A stretch of DNA of 64,000 nt from Paractinoplanes pyxinae. GTDB lineage: Bacteria > Actinomycetota > Actinomycetes > Mycobacteriales > Micromonosporaceae. Both the position numbers and the translations under genes were made by a program. Positions within the stretch are counted from its first letter, which is position 1. The number at the start of each line of letters is the position of its first letter. This document shows positions 43,501-51,436 of this stretch, piece by piece. The stretch covers positions 248,001 to 312,000 of the forward strand of contig NZ_JAPNTZ010000005.1 in the NCBI RefSeq assembly GCF_026626335.1, in the 5' to 3' direction. Below the pieces are notes generated by a model. That model had not been told where the DNA came from, did no database searches, and saw only the letters and a program-made list of their open reading frames with translations.

Positions 43501-44063
43501 CGGAGATCCGCCGCCGCGAGGGCGAGGGCCGCCACGTCCCGATCATCGCCCTGACCGCGAGCGCCCTGACCGAGGACAGGACAAGGTGCCTGGAAGCCGG
43601 AATGGACGAACACATAGCCAAGCCCCTGGTCCCGGCCGACGTGGCCGCCGCCCTGGCGAAGTGGGCGAAGCCGACCCCAACCGGCGCCGACGTGGTCGCC
43701 CAGATCGAGACCCGCCTCAACCAGCTGCGCGGCCCCGACCCGGCCGAGAGCGCCCCCATCATCGAACGCCTGCTCCGCACGATGGTCGACCGCATCCCCG
43801 ACCACATCGAGAAGATCAGCCAGGCCCTGGCCCTGGACGACACTCCCACGCTGCGCAACGAGGCCCACCAACTGAAGGGCATCATGGCCAACATCGGAGC
43901 CGCCACAGCCGCCGACGCCTGCGGCCACCTGGAAGACCAGGCCCGAGCGGGAGACCTCGAAACGGCGGTGGAGGCGCTGGCCGCGTTGCACCCCGAGATC
44001 GACGCCGTCCGCCAGGCCGTCACCGTCATCCTGCGCGCTCCGGTGGCGGCCGAACTGCCGTGA
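40533..44063 (+). CDS. multi-PAS hybrid sensor kinase with receivers and HPt
   Basis: A kinase of up to 1176 residues. A hydrophobic stretch near the N-terminus (ASAAVATGALVWAWRRL) may be a membrane anchor. Four PAS domains follow (about 55-170, 170-285, 290-405, 410-530), then HisKA with His558 in SMSHEIRTP, HATPase (to about 780), a degenerate receiver (VVIVDEDERDRAVL, about 790-910), a canonical receiver with Asp977 (LIFMDCLMPEMDG) and an HPt domain with His1112 (NEAHQLKGI). It is a complete phosphorelay (H-D-H) needing only a soluble output regulator. Start is ATG 40533 or, more likely by promoter logic, GTG 40584. Confidence 0.92.
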   Translation: MSVIRLKQERSLVRLFTVSSRHVASAAVATGALVWAWRRLVRRHDRRRLERYIHLAAILEETAAPAFVKTLDGRYRIVSPAYERLHGIGEAAGRFDHEVHSPDKMAEIHRHDTDVLIGNGPVAYEEELDGRWFVTTLHALRDGRGRPYAIFGAGVDVTQLRLAEGKFRSLLDASPEAMVCVNSDGQIVHANSRAVELFRYRRDEMTGAAIETLVPGASRKVHVQHRNRYFATPSARPMGEGMLLTARRKDGTEFPVDVSLSPVQAEGKTMVLAAIQDVTARRLQGHTNARLAAIVESSNDAIVSKALDGTIQTWNSGAERLYGYTAAEMIGHDVTRLLPPDRLDEEKHLLSRVNQGETLPQHETRRMRKDGRIIEVSLSMAPMRDDDGHIIGASTVAHDITARVKAETRLRIEREQLQMIMSAAADPFFSMNASGVIKEWNRQAEQVFGWPREEIIGRNVADTVLPGRYRPALQRFLDGRWEWLLDRPTEMQALHHDGRERPVELTMWRIQHDGNAQLHAFARDISARRETEQALAEARDQAIETARLKSQFLASMSHEIRTPMNGVIGLTSLLLGSSLDEQQRRYAEGISTAGSALLSVINDVLDFSKLEAGKVLLEDTNFQLRRLVDDVVALVAPPGTGGTVTITGECDPRLPSTVSGDAAKLRQVLLNLAGNAIKFTAYGNVSITVMPDANQPAGPDAVPVRFEVRDTGIGIDHNEQEKLFEPFTQADAGTTRRFGGTGLGLAISRDLVEVMGGHIGVHSEPGRGSTFWFTVTLRAARAGVDVASSHALDGLRVVIVDEDERDRAVLADQLAAWSMQATGVESSEAAYDILRDAAATGRPIDLVIQDVRTAGLRTPAPEGTPTPKTILLTNDPTALPSEPDPQAVSAAFTKPLRQSQLYDALVGVLVPSEEPASPPAPAPVGRGHVLLVEDNDINRTVALGILANLGYSADVAVNGREAVEMAGRRDYQLIFMDCLMPEMDGYAATAEIRRREGEGRHVPIIALTASALTEDRTRCLEAGMDEHIAKPLVPADVAAALAKWAKPTPTGADVVAQIETRLNQLRGPDPAESAPIIERLLRTMVDRIPDHIEKISQALALDDTPTLRNEAHQLKGIMANIGAATAADACGHLEDQARAGDLETAVEALAALHPEIDAVRQAVTVILRAPVAAELP

Positions 44064-44069
44064 GGCCGC

Positions 44070-44663
44070 TCACCAGCCCCAGCCCGGCTCGCCCAGGACG
44101 CGGCAGCCGACGGCGTCGGCGACCTGGGGCAGCACCTCGGCCCAGCTGGAGTGGACGAAGATGCTGTGGCCGGGCCGGTTCTCCTCGAACCAGGTGTCGG
44201 CGCCGTTGAGGCCGAGCTCGAAGCCGGCCAGGCTGTGGTCCATCGGCCAGCAGATCATCCAGCTGATCGACACCGGATCCTCCCCGGCCGCGGCCACTGC
44301 GATGTCCTCCACGCCGCTGTCCACCGGCCGGTCCGTCGTGGAAACCCGGACTGCCAGGTCGGGTAGCTGCCGCAAGGTGGTCACCACCTGGGGCACCAGG
44401 TCGAGGAAAGCACTGTGGTTCCCGTCGGGAAACAGGTGTGACACCACTTCCGGCAGGCGGCCGGCCGGGCGGTCGACCGCTACCACGCCGGCGCCCAGGT
44501 CCAAGTAGCGTCCGAGCTCGTGAGTGGTCGTCTCGACGTCGACCTGGACGTGGCGCGAGCAGCTGCACCTGTCGTCCGACCAGGCCACCAGCTGCCGGGC
44601 CAGGCGGAGGGCGGCCTGGGGGTCGTCGGTCGTGTGGATCCGGGCGACGCGCGAATTGCTCAT
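44070..44663 (-). CDS. hypothetical protein, third gene of the Ser/Thr kinase unit
   Basis: A 197-residue protein with no signal or membrane segment and no recognised domain. It is rich in Trp and acidic residues in the C-terminal half (SWMICWPMDHSLAGFELGLN; ADTWFEENRPGHS) and has a Cys pair CSCSRH near residue 34. The start overlaps the previous stop (TGATG). Co-transcribed with the coiled-coil membrane protein and the kinase, it might be a substrate or effector. Its stop is 6 bases from the convergent kinase gene stop. Confidence 0.68.
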   Translation of the reverse strand: MSNSRVARIHTTDDPQAALRLARQLVAWSDDRCSCSRHVQVDVETTTHELGRYLDLGAGVVAVDRPAGRLPEVVSHLFPDGNHSAFLDLVPQVVTTLRQLPDLAVRVSTTDRPVDSGVEDIAVAAAGEDPVSISWMICWPMDHSLAGFELGLNGADTWFEENRPGHSIFVHSSWAEVLPQVADAVGCRVLGEPGWGW

Positions 44664-45214
44664 CAGGCTCGGCTCAGGTGGGACGCCATCGCGGTCATCA
44701 GGCGTTCGCGGGCGTCGACCTCTTTGAGGCGGGCGTCGGTGGCCTGGCGGCGCCACATGTCGCGCGGGCTGTGCAGGTCTCGGGTGCTCTCGGTGGGTTC
44801 GTCGCCGGCCTCGGACTGCTTGGTCAGCGCGTACCGCAGCTTCTCGTGGCGGTCGAGCCAGGCCTCGAACGCCTCGCGGACGGGTGGCTCGGCGAACAGG
44901 CCGACCAGCACGCGGGCCCGCACCAGATCGTCGTCGCTGTCCCCGCCGGCGCTGACCCGCACGACCGTCGTGGCGATTTCCACGTACGAGTCCTCGAGCC
45001 GGCGGTCCCGTCGGTCGCTCCCGGATTGAGTGTGCCGCAGCTCCTCCAGGCGTCGCCCGTGCTCGCCGGCCAGCTCGGCCAGGGCCTGCGCATGCCGGTT
45101 GTTCTCGCGGGCCAGTTCGGCGGTCTGGCGCTGGCTGCGGACGGTCGTGGCCCACCCGAAGATCAGGCCGGCCACCGCCACCACCCCGCTCCCGACGGGC
45201 GTGATCCAGTCCAT
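44663..45214 (-). CDS. membrane-anchored coiled-coil protein
   Basis: A 183-residue protein with one N-terminal membrane helix (VGSGVVAVAGLIFGWATTV) followed by a charged helical domain (RQTAELARENNRHAQALAEL and onwards) with heptad-like spacing. No enzyme motif. It lies 4 bases after the kinase stop and overlaps the next start by one base, so it is in one operon with the Ser/Thr kinase. Function unknown. Confidence 0.7.
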   Translation of the reverse strand: MDWITPVGSGVVAVAGLIFGWATTVRSQRQTAELARENNRHAQALAELAGEHGRRLEELRHTQSGSDRRDRRLEDSYVEIATTVVRVSAGGDSDDDLVRARVLVGLFAEPPVREAFEAWLDRHEKLRYALTKQSEAGDEPTESTRDLHSPRDMWRRQATDARLKEVDARERLMTAMASHLSRA

Positions 45215-45218
45215 GGGC

Positions 45219-47021
45219 TCAGTCGGCGCAGTAGCGGCCGTCGTACTCGGCGCCGGCGATGACGCCGCCCCACTTGACGCACGCCCCGTCGGCCACCGGG
45301 CCGGCCTGCACCCCGCCGGCGTAGAACTCGTCCTTGCGCCGGTCGTTGGCCCGCGGCTGCCCGTCGATCTCCAGGTAGGCCGACATGTTGATCTTCTTGC
45401 CGTCGCTGGTCGAACGCAGGGTGACCGTGCAGACCTGCTCGCCCTCGTTCAGCGAGAGCAGGTAGACCTGGCCCACCTCCTCGCCGTCGTCGCCGCGCAC
45501 CTTGCCCTGGTCGAGCACCTGGAAGTCGTCGCCGCAGAGGCGTTCCGGCTCGAGCGTGTTCTCGATCTCGCTGGGCTCGGGGTCGGGCGACTCGGTCGTC
45601 TCGGTGGGGTCGGGGGCCGGCTCCTGGGTGCGCGGCTTCGAGGTCGGCTTGCGGGTCTTGGACGGCTTGGCCGTGGGGCTGCTGGTGTCGACGATCGCGC
45701 CGCCGGCCGACGGGTCCTCGCCGCCGCCGTCGGACATGGCGAAGGCCACCCCGATGCCGCCCACGCCGACCACCACCGCGGCGATGGCCGAGGCCAGCAC
45801 GATGTTGCGCGGGCGCTTGCGGGAGCCCTCGGAGGAAGAGCCGGCGCCACGGTCGAGGTCAGCCGCGCCGGCAGCCGCAAACCGCCCGGACTGACCGCCG
45901 TAGGTGTTCTGCGGAGGCACCCCGGCCGAGGCGCGACCGGCCTGGTAGCCGCCGGAAGAAGCGGGGTAGCCGCCGGGGGAAGCGGGGTGGCCGCCGGGGG
46001 AAGCGGGGTGGCCGCCGGGGGCAACGGGGTAGCCGCCCGACGACACCGGCCGGGCCGATCCGGTGTTCTGGTAGCCGCGCGGCGGCACGGGCGGGGCCGG
46101 CATGCGGCCCGACGTGGCCGGCCCGGGTTGCCCGTACGGGCGGGTGGCCTGGGTGTTCGTCGGCCCCTGGAAGCGGGTCGCCTGCGTGTTGGGCGGACGG
46201 CCGGGCGAGCGGGCCAGCGTCGCCATCTCGGCCGCGCTCGAGAACCGCTGCGACGGCTCCTTGGCCAGGGCCCGCAGCACCAGCGCGGCCACCGCCGGCG
46301 GCACGTCGGGCGGCAGGGTGGGCAGATCGCCGTACACCAGCTGGGACATCACCTGCAGCGGGTTGTCCCCGACGTACGGCGGACGGCCGGTGAGGCAGCA
46401 GTAGGCCACGGCGCCCAGGGCGTACACGTCGGTCTGCGGGCCGATCGGCTTGGCCTCGGCCTGCTCGGGGGCCATGTAGTTGACCGAGCCGAGCACGACA
46501 TTCGTGCCGGTGAGCCCGGCCCCGGCGGCGGAGCGGGCGACCCCGAAGTCGACGAGCACGATGGCGCCGTTACGCCGTACCAGAAGGTTGGCCGGTTTGA
46601 CGTCGCGGTGCACGATGCCCGCCTCGTGCGCGACCTGCAGCGCGTCGGCCACCTGGGCCACGATCGTCATCGTCTCGCCCGGGCTCAGCCGGCCCGCCTG
46701 CTCGATGCGCTTGGCCAGCGAGATGCCCTCGATGAACTCCATCACCAGGTAGTCGATGCGGTTCGCGCCGACCTGGGCGTTCTCGCCGTAGTCGTAGACC
46801 TGGACGATGCCGGGGTGGCGCAGCGCGGCCATCATGCGGGCCTCGGTGCGGAACCGCTGCAGGAACTCGCGGTCGGCCATGAGCGCGGGCAGGATCGTCT
46901 TGACGGCGATCGGCCGGTGGAGCATGAGGTCTTCGCCCCGCCAGACCTCGCCCATGCCACCGGCGGCGATCCGCTGGGTCAAGCGATAACGGTCGTTGAG
47001 CATGGTTCCCGGGGACAGCAC
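45219..47021 (-). CDS. PknB-type transmembrane Ser/Thr protein kinase
   Basis: A 600-residue kinase. The catalytic domain (residues 13-270) has RIAAGGMGEVW (P-loop), AVKTIL (Lys), GIVHRDVKPANLLV, VDFGVAR and GSVNYMAPEQ. A Pro/Gly-rich linker follows, with 7-residue repeats (GGHPASP), then one membrane helix (VLASAIAAVVVGVGGIGVAF), an acidic Thr/Pro/Ser spacer and a Cys-containing extracellular domain with no PASTA repeats. Likely a surface sensor that phosphorylates cytoplasmic targets, perhaps products of the next two genes. Confidence 0.93.
   Translation of the reverse strand: MLSPGTMLNDRYRLTQRIAAGGMGEVWRGEDLMLHRPIAVKTILPALMADREFLQRFRTEARMMAALRHPGIVQVYDYGENAQVGANRIDYLVMEFIEGISLAKRIEQAGRLSPGETMTIVAQVADALQVAHEAGIVHRDVKPANLLVRRNGAIVLVDFGVARSAAGAGLTGTNVVLGSVNYMAPEQAEAKPIGPQTDVYALGAVAYCCLTGRPPYVGDNPLQVMSQLVYGDLPTLPPDVPPAVAALVLRALAKEPSQRFSSAAEMATLARSPGRPPNTQATRFQGPTNTQATRPYGQPGPATSGRMPAPPVPPRGYQNTGSARPVSSGGYPVAPGGHPASPGGHPASPGGYPASSGGYQAGRASAGVPPQNTYGGQSGRFAAAGAADLDRGAGSSSEGSRKRPRNIVLASAIAAVVVGVGGIGVAFAMSDGGGEDPSAGGAIVDTSSPTAKPSKTRKPTSKPRTQEPAPDPTETTESPDPEPSEIENTLEPERLCGDDFQVLDQGKVRGDDGEEVGQVYLLSLNEGEQVCTVTLRSTSDGKKINMSAYLEIDGQPRANDRRKDEFYAGGVQAGPVADGACVKWGGVIAGAEYDGRYCAD
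45940..46044. repeat. five 21-bp tandem repeats in the Ser/Thr kinase linker
   Basis: Units of the form GCGGGGT(A/G)GCCGCCGGGGGAA start at 45940 (variant), 45961, 45982, 46003 and 46024 (variant). They encode GGYPASS, GGYPASP, GGHPASP and GGHPASP-like heptapeptides between the kinase domain and the membrane helix (about residues 327-361). Confidence 0.85.
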
Positions 47022-47051
47022 CCGGACATGCTACTCACCCGGGGAAAACGA

Positions 47052-47093
47052 GCGGCCCGGCCACCTCCGCTGGGTCGGAGGAAGCCGGGCCGC
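47052..47093 (-). terminator. rho-independent terminator after dctA
   Basis: GCGGCCCGGC (47052-47061) pairs with GCCGGGCCGC (47084-47093), and inside it CCTCCG pairs with CGGAGG around a 6-nt loop. Read on the minus strand the hairpin begins 4 bases after the DctA stop and is followed by TCGTTTT. It separates dctA from the Ser/Thr kinase operon. Confidence 0.85.
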
Positions 47094-47097
47094 GGAA

Positions 47098-48471
47098 CTA
47101 GGCCTTGCCGGCCGGCGCCGGTTCGGGGGTCGTGTCCTGCGTGGCTTCGTCGTCGGAGTCGTCGAGCATGGTGGCCTCGTCGAACGGGTCGGCGCCGGAC
47201 AGCACCGCCCGGGTCTTGTCCCGGTCGATCTCGTTGGTCCAGGTGCCGACCAGCACGGTGGCGACCGCGTTGCCGGCGAAGTTGGTCAGCGCCCGGGCCT
47301 CGGACATGAACCGGTCGATGCCGACGATCAGGCCGACGCCGTCGACCAGTTCGGGCCGGTGGCTCTGCAGGCCGCCGGCCAGCGTGGCCAGGCCGGCCCC
47401 GGTGATGCCGGCCGCGCCCTTGGACGCGATGATCATGAAGACCAGCAGGGAGATCTGCTCGCCGATGTTGAGCGGCTGGTCCAGCGCCTCGGCGATGAAC
47501 AGCGAGGCCATGGTCAGATAGATCGCCGTGCCGTCGAGGTTGAACGAGTAGCCGGTCGGAACGGTGATGCCGACGACCGGCTTGCTGACGCCCAGGTGTT
47601 CCATCTTGGCGATCAGGCGGGGCAGAGCCGACTCCGACGACGAGGTCGACAGGATCAGCAGGAACTCGCGGCCGAGGTACTTGAGCAGCGAGAAGATGTT
47701 CATCCGGGCGAACGCCCAGAGGATCACGGCCAGGATCACGAAGACGAAGATGGCGCAGGTGACGTAGAAGCCGAGCATGATCTGCGCGAGGCTCTTGAGC
47801 GCGTCCACGCCGGTCTCGCCGACGACGGCCGCGATCGCGCCGAACGCGCCGATCGGGGCCAGCCACATGATCATGGCGAGGATCTTGAAGACCAGCCGCT
47901 GGATGGTGGTTATGGCCCGCAGCACCGGCTCGCCGCGGCGGCCCATGCCCTGCACCGCGAAGCCGACCAGCAGCGCCACGAGCAGCGTCTCGAGCACTTC
48001 GCCGTCGGTCAGCGAGGACAGCAGGCTGTTGGGGATGATGCCGAGGATGAAGTCGGCCAGGCCCTCCTCGCCGGTGTCGCCGACCGCCTTCTGCCCGGCC
48101 GCGGCGGCGGCCGCGTCCAGGTGCAGCCCGGCGCCGGGGTGGATGATGTTGCCGACGACCAGGCCGATGGCCAGGGCGACGGTCGACATGATCAGGAAGT
48201 AGCCGAGGGCCAGCCCGCCGACGCGGCCGACCTTGGCCGCCTGACGGATCGAGCCGACGCCGAGCACGATGGTGCAGAAGATGACCGGGGCGATCATCAT
48301 CTTGATCAGGTTGACGAAGCCGGTGCCGATCGGCTTGAGCTCCTTGGCGACGTCCGGAGCCGCGAGGCCGAGCACGATGCCCGCCACGACCGCCACGATG
48401 ACCGCCAGGTAGAGGTAGTGCGTTCTGTCCCGCCGGACCCGCGGGGTGGGGGTGGGGGTCTGGGTCTCCAT
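47098..48471 (-). CDS. dctA: dicarboxylate/amino-acid:cation symporter (DctA family)
   Basis: A 457-residue carrier of the DAACS family for C4-dicarboxylates or glutamate/aspartate. About eight helices, the serine-rich hairpin motif STSSSESALPRLIAKM and the substrate/cation site PTGYSFNLDGTAIYLTMASLF are present. The acidic tail (DDSDDEATQDTTPEPAPA) is cytoplasmic. Divergent from a CitA/DcuS-type sensor and its response regulator, which probably control it. ATG 48471 overlaps a GACGCAG/CTGCGTC inverted repeat. Confidence 0.94.
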   Translation of the reverse strand: METQTPTPTPRVRRDRTHYLYLAVIVAVVAGIVLGLAAPDVAKELKPIGTGFVNLIKMMIAPVIFCTIVLGVGSIRQAAKVGRVGGLALGYFLIMSTVALAIGLVVGNIIHPGAGLHLDAAAAAAGQKAVGDTGEEGLADFILGIIPNSLLSSLTDGEVLETLLVALLVGFAVQGMGRRGEPVLRAITTIQRLVFKILAMIMWLAPIGAFGAIAAVVGETGVDALKSLAQIMLGFYVTCAIFVFVILAVILWAFARMNIFSLLKYLGREFLLILSTSSSESALPRLIAKMEHLGVSKPVVGITVPTGYSFNLDGTAIYLTMASLFIAEALDQPLNIGEQISLLVFMIIASKGAAGITGAGLATLAGGLQSHRPELVDGVGLIVGIDRFMSEARALTNFAGNAVATVLVGTWTNEIDRDKTRAVLSGADPFDEATMLDDSDDEATQDTTPEPAPAGKA

Positions 48472-48493
48472 GACGCAGACTGTGTCCTGCGTC
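48472..48493. promoter_or_regulatory. inverted repeat in the dctA/sensor divergent promoter
   Basis: GACGCAG (48472-48478) and CTGCGTC (48487-48493) are complements with an 8-bp spacer, immediately upstream of the dctA ATG and 71-92 bases before the sensor kinase ATG. It is a plausible site for the CitB-type regulator encoded at 50093, but the AT-rich 48495-48540 segment could equally hold the relevant box. Confidence 0.4.
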
Positions 48494-48563
48494 TCATATC
48501 GAGGGCGAGATTGAGTTCATTCTGTTTACCGCTTCGTTCACCGCCGGGAACCGAGACCGAAAC

Positions 48564-50096
48564 ATGCCGATGACACAAGGCTGGAGCATCGCCCGCCGGC
48601 TCTTCATCCTGCAGGTGCTGGTCGTGACGGCGCTGGTGGCGATCGGCACCACCGGGGCGGTGCTGCTGGCCCGCGACGACGCCGAGCAGGCCGCGATCGA
48701 CCAGGTCAAGGGCATCGCCCAGGCGGTCGCGCACAACCCGATGGTCATCGCGGCAGTGCGCGGCGCCGACCCGTCGCAGGTGTTGCAGCCGTACACCGAG
48801 GACGTCCGCAAGGCCACGGGCACCGACTTCATCGTGGTGATGGCGACCGACCGCACCCGCTTCACGCACACCCGGCCCGAGCTGATCGGCCAGAAGTTCA
48901 TCGGCACCATCCGGGGCGCGCTCGACGGCGGCACGGTGATCGAGACGAGCGTCGGCACGCTGGGTGAGTCGGTGCGCACGGTGGTGCCGGTGCGCGACGC
49001 GGCCGGGGCGGTGATCGCCCTCGTGTCGGTCGGCATCACCACCGAGGCGATCAATCAGAAGCTTCTTTCCCGTACGCCGGCCGTGGCCATCCCGACGGCG
49101 CTGGCCCTGCTGCTCGCGGCGGCCGGGTCGTGGCTGCTCAGCCGTCGCCTGCGCCGCCAGACGCACGGCCTCGGCCCGGCCGAGATGACCAGAATGTACG
49201 AGTATCACGACGCGGTGCTCCACTCGGTGCGCGAGGGCCTGGTGGTGGCCGACCGGTCCGGCACGGTGACCCTGGTCAACGACGAGGGCCGCCGGTTGCT
49301 GGGCGAGGGCGAGCTGCCGCCCGAGATCAGCGCGCTGGTCGCCTCGCGGACGGCCGTCGAGGACGAGCCGGTGCTGGCGGGTGACCGCATCCTGGTGGCC
49401 AACCAGCGCGAGATCCGCTCGGAGGGGCAGCGGATCGGCACCGTGCTCACCCTGCGCGACCACACCGAGCTGCGGGCGCTGACCGGCGAGCTCGATTCCG
49501 TCCGCGGGCTGACCGAGGCGCTGCGGGCGCAGGCCCACGAGGCCGCGAACCGGCTGCACACCGTGCTGACCATGGTGGAGCTGGGCCGCACGGAGGAAGC
49601 CGTGCGCCTGGCCACGGCCGAGCTCGAGGTGGCCCAGCAGCTGACCGACCAGGTGGTGGGGGCGCTCAGCGAGCCCGCCCTGGCCGCCCTGCTGCTGGGC
49701 AAGTCGGCCCAGGCCGCCGAGCGCGGCGTGCAGCTGATCGTGGACGATACTTCCCGGCTCGACAGCGCCCCGCTGCCCAGCCGGGACCTGCTGACCGTGG
49801 TCGGCAACCTGGTCGACAACGCGCTCGAGGCGGTGGCCGGCACCGAGCCGCCGAGGGAGGTGACCGTGCTGGTGGTCGACGCGGACGGCGAGATCCTGGT
49901 GCGGGTGGGCGACACCGGGCCCGGGCTGTCGTCGGAGGAGGCTTTCCGGCGCGGGTGGTCGACCAAGGCCGAAGGCCGTGGGCTGGGTCTGGCCCTGGTC
50001 AAGCAGGTGGTGGACCGGCACGGCGGCAGCATCGGCGTGGCGGCCGGCCCGGGTGGGGGCGCGGTGATCACCGTACGGCTGCCGGTGCGCCCGTGA
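48564..50096 (+). CDS. CitA/DcuS-family sensor histidine kinase
   Basis: A 510-residue membrane kinase: N-terminal helix (LFILQVLVVTALVAIGTTGAV), an extracytoplasmic sCache/PDC domain (about 35-165, with RTRFTHTRPELIGQKF), a second helix (AIPTALALLLAAAGSWLL), a small PAS region, SPOB_a-type dimerisation (ALRAQAHEAANRLHTVLTMV, His in AQAHE) and HATPase (GLGLALVKQVV). These sense C4-dicarboxylates or citrate. Overlaps its regulator gene by 4 bp (GTGA). Confidence 0.94.
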   Translation: MPMTQGWSIARRLFILQVLVVTALVAIGTTGAVLLARDDAEQAAIDQVKGIAQAVAHNPMVIAAVRGADPSQVLQPYTEDVRKATGTDFIVVMATDRTRFTHTRPELIGQKFIGTIRGALDGGTVIETSVGTLGESVRTVVPVRDAAGAVIALVSVGITTEAINQKLLSRTPAVAIPTALALLLAAAGSWLLSRRLRRQTHGLGPAEMTRMYEYHDAVLHSVREGLVVADRSGTVTLVNDEGRRLLGEGELPPEISALVASRTAVEDEPVLAGDRILVANQREIRSEGQRIGTVLTLRDHTELRALTGELDSVRGLTEALRAQAHEAANRLHTVLTMVELGRTEEAVRLATAELEVAQQLTDQVVGALSEPALAALLLGKSAQAAERGVQLIVDDTSRLDSAPLPSRDLLTVVGNLVDNALEAVAGTEPPREVTVLVVDADGEILVRVGDTGPGLSSEEAFRRGWSTKAEGRGLGLALVKQVVDRHGGSIGVAAGPGGGAVITVRLPVRP

Positions 50097-50788
50097 CGGC
50101 GGCCATCCGGGTGCTCGTGGTCGAGGACGAGCCGCTGATCGCCGAGGCCCATGCCGCCTACGCGGGAAGGGTCGAGGGTTTCGAGGTGGCGGCCGTGGCG
50201 CACACGGCCCAGCGGGCGATGGCCACGCTGCGCACCACGCCGGTCGACCTGGTGCTGCTCGACCTCAACCTGCCCGACATGAACGGCCTCGAGCTGACCC
50301 GGGCCCTGCGCGCGGCCGGCATCGGCACCGACGTGCTGGTGGTGACCTCGGCCCGCGACTTGGCCGTGGTGCGCTCGGCGGTTTCGCTGGGCGTCACGCA
50401 TTACCTGCTCAAGCCCTTCACGTTCGCCACCTTCCGCGAGAAGTTGCTGGGCTACGCCCGGTATCGCGCGCAGATGCTCGGCGTCGAACCGGTCGCGGCG
50501 CAGCACGAGATCGACCGGGCGCTGGCCGCGCTGCGCGGCGCCTCCCCCGACTCGCTGCCCAAGGGCCTCGACCAGGGCACGCTCGACCTGGTGCTCGGAG
50601 TGCTGCGCGGCGCCGGGGACGACACCGGGCTGTCGGCGGCCGAGGTCGCGGCCCGGATGGGCGCCTCCCGGGTCACCGCGCGGCGCTACCTGGAGCACCT
50701 GGCCGAGAGCGGGCAGGTCGTGCGGAGCCCGCGCTACGGCGGGCCGGGGCGGCCGGAGGTCGAATACCGCCGTCAGTCGCGTTTCTGA
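50093..50788 (+). CDS. CitB/DcuR-family response regulator
   Basis: A 231-residue regulator: receiver (IRVLVVEDEPLIAEAH, phosphoacceptor Asp in LVLLDLNLPDMNG, Lys in YLLKPF) and a C-terminal HTH (LSAAEVAARMGASRVTARRY) of the DpiA/CitB type. GTG 50093 overlaps the kinase stop. Likely activates dctA when dicarboxylates are present, as DctR/DcuR do. Its end overlaps the convergent gene at 50773 by 16 bp. Confidence 0.93.
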   Translation: MTAAIRVLVVEDEPLIAEAHAAYAGRVEGFEVAAVAHTAQRAMATLRTTPVDLVLLDLNLPDMNGLELTRALRAAGIGTDVLVVTSARDLAVVRSAVSLGVTHYLLKPFTFATFREKLLGYARYRAQMLGVEPVAAQHEIDRALAALRGASPDSLPKGLDQGTLDLVLGVLRGAGDDTGLSAAEVAARMGASRVTARRYLEHLAESGQVVRSPRYGGPGRPEVEYRRQSRF

Positions 50789-51288
50789 AGGACGGCGAAC
50801 GTGGCGGCGGTGGCGGAGCCGTAGACCAGGTGCGCACCGAGATCCTTGGCCAGGGTGACCCGGTCGTACTCGTAAATGGGTTTGTAGAGACCGGCCGGCG
50901 GGAGAACCGCGTAGCCGGTGAGCCAGACGCCGGCCCCGAACGGCGGGCCGTAGGCGGCACGCGGCTTCGGCAGCGACCCGGCCAGCACGCCGTAGGCGGC
51001 GCCGTTGAGGATGCCGTAACCCCAGTGCGTGATGTTGTTGACCAGCGCGGCCTGGCTGTCGGGGAGCTTGCGTTGGAACAGGCCCTCGTAGAGACGGCGG
51101 CCGACCTGAGCGGGGGCAGGCGCCTCGTCCCACGTGTGCACGGTGGAAGAGAACTCCCAGTCGAAGAAGCCGTCTTTGCCACCGCCGCGCTTGTAGCGCC
51201 AGTAGAGCAACGCATCCATGGCGAGGGTGCCGACCGCGCCGGCGACGAGGCCGCGCACAACCGCGCCCAGAGGAGTCGTACGAGTCAT
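50773..51288 (-). CDS. small membrane protein, DUF-type
   Basis: A 171-residue protein with three or four weakly hydrophobic segments (GAVVRGLVAGAVGTLAMDAL; GYGILNGAAYGVLAG; GAGVWLTGYAVLPPAGL) and conserved-looking Trp/Tyr/His residues (NITHWGYG). It looks like a DUF1440/YagU-like inner-membrane protein, though that is tentative. ATG 51288 is preferred over 51342. Divergent from a MarR regulator, which may control it. Confidence 0.68.
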   Translation of the reverse strand: MTRTTPLGAVVRGLVAGAVGTLAMDALLYWRYKRGGGKDGFFDWEFSSTVHTWDEAPAPAQVGRRLYEGLFQRKLPDSQAALVNNITHWGYGILNGAAYGVLAGSLPKPRAAYGPPFGAGVWLTGYAVLPPAGLYKPIYEYDRVTLAKDLGAHLVYGSATAATFAVLQKRD

Positions 51289-51436
51289 GGGTCTTTCCCT
51301 TCTCGTGCTGGTGCCCCTCAGCTTCCTCCCCGGCTGTGACAATCGGGGGTCGCCCGCGACGGCCCGAGTAACCGACGTCTCACTGCGGGCGCGGTCGTGC
51401 AGGATTTGAATGATTCGCCGTGGTTATCGTGAACTC

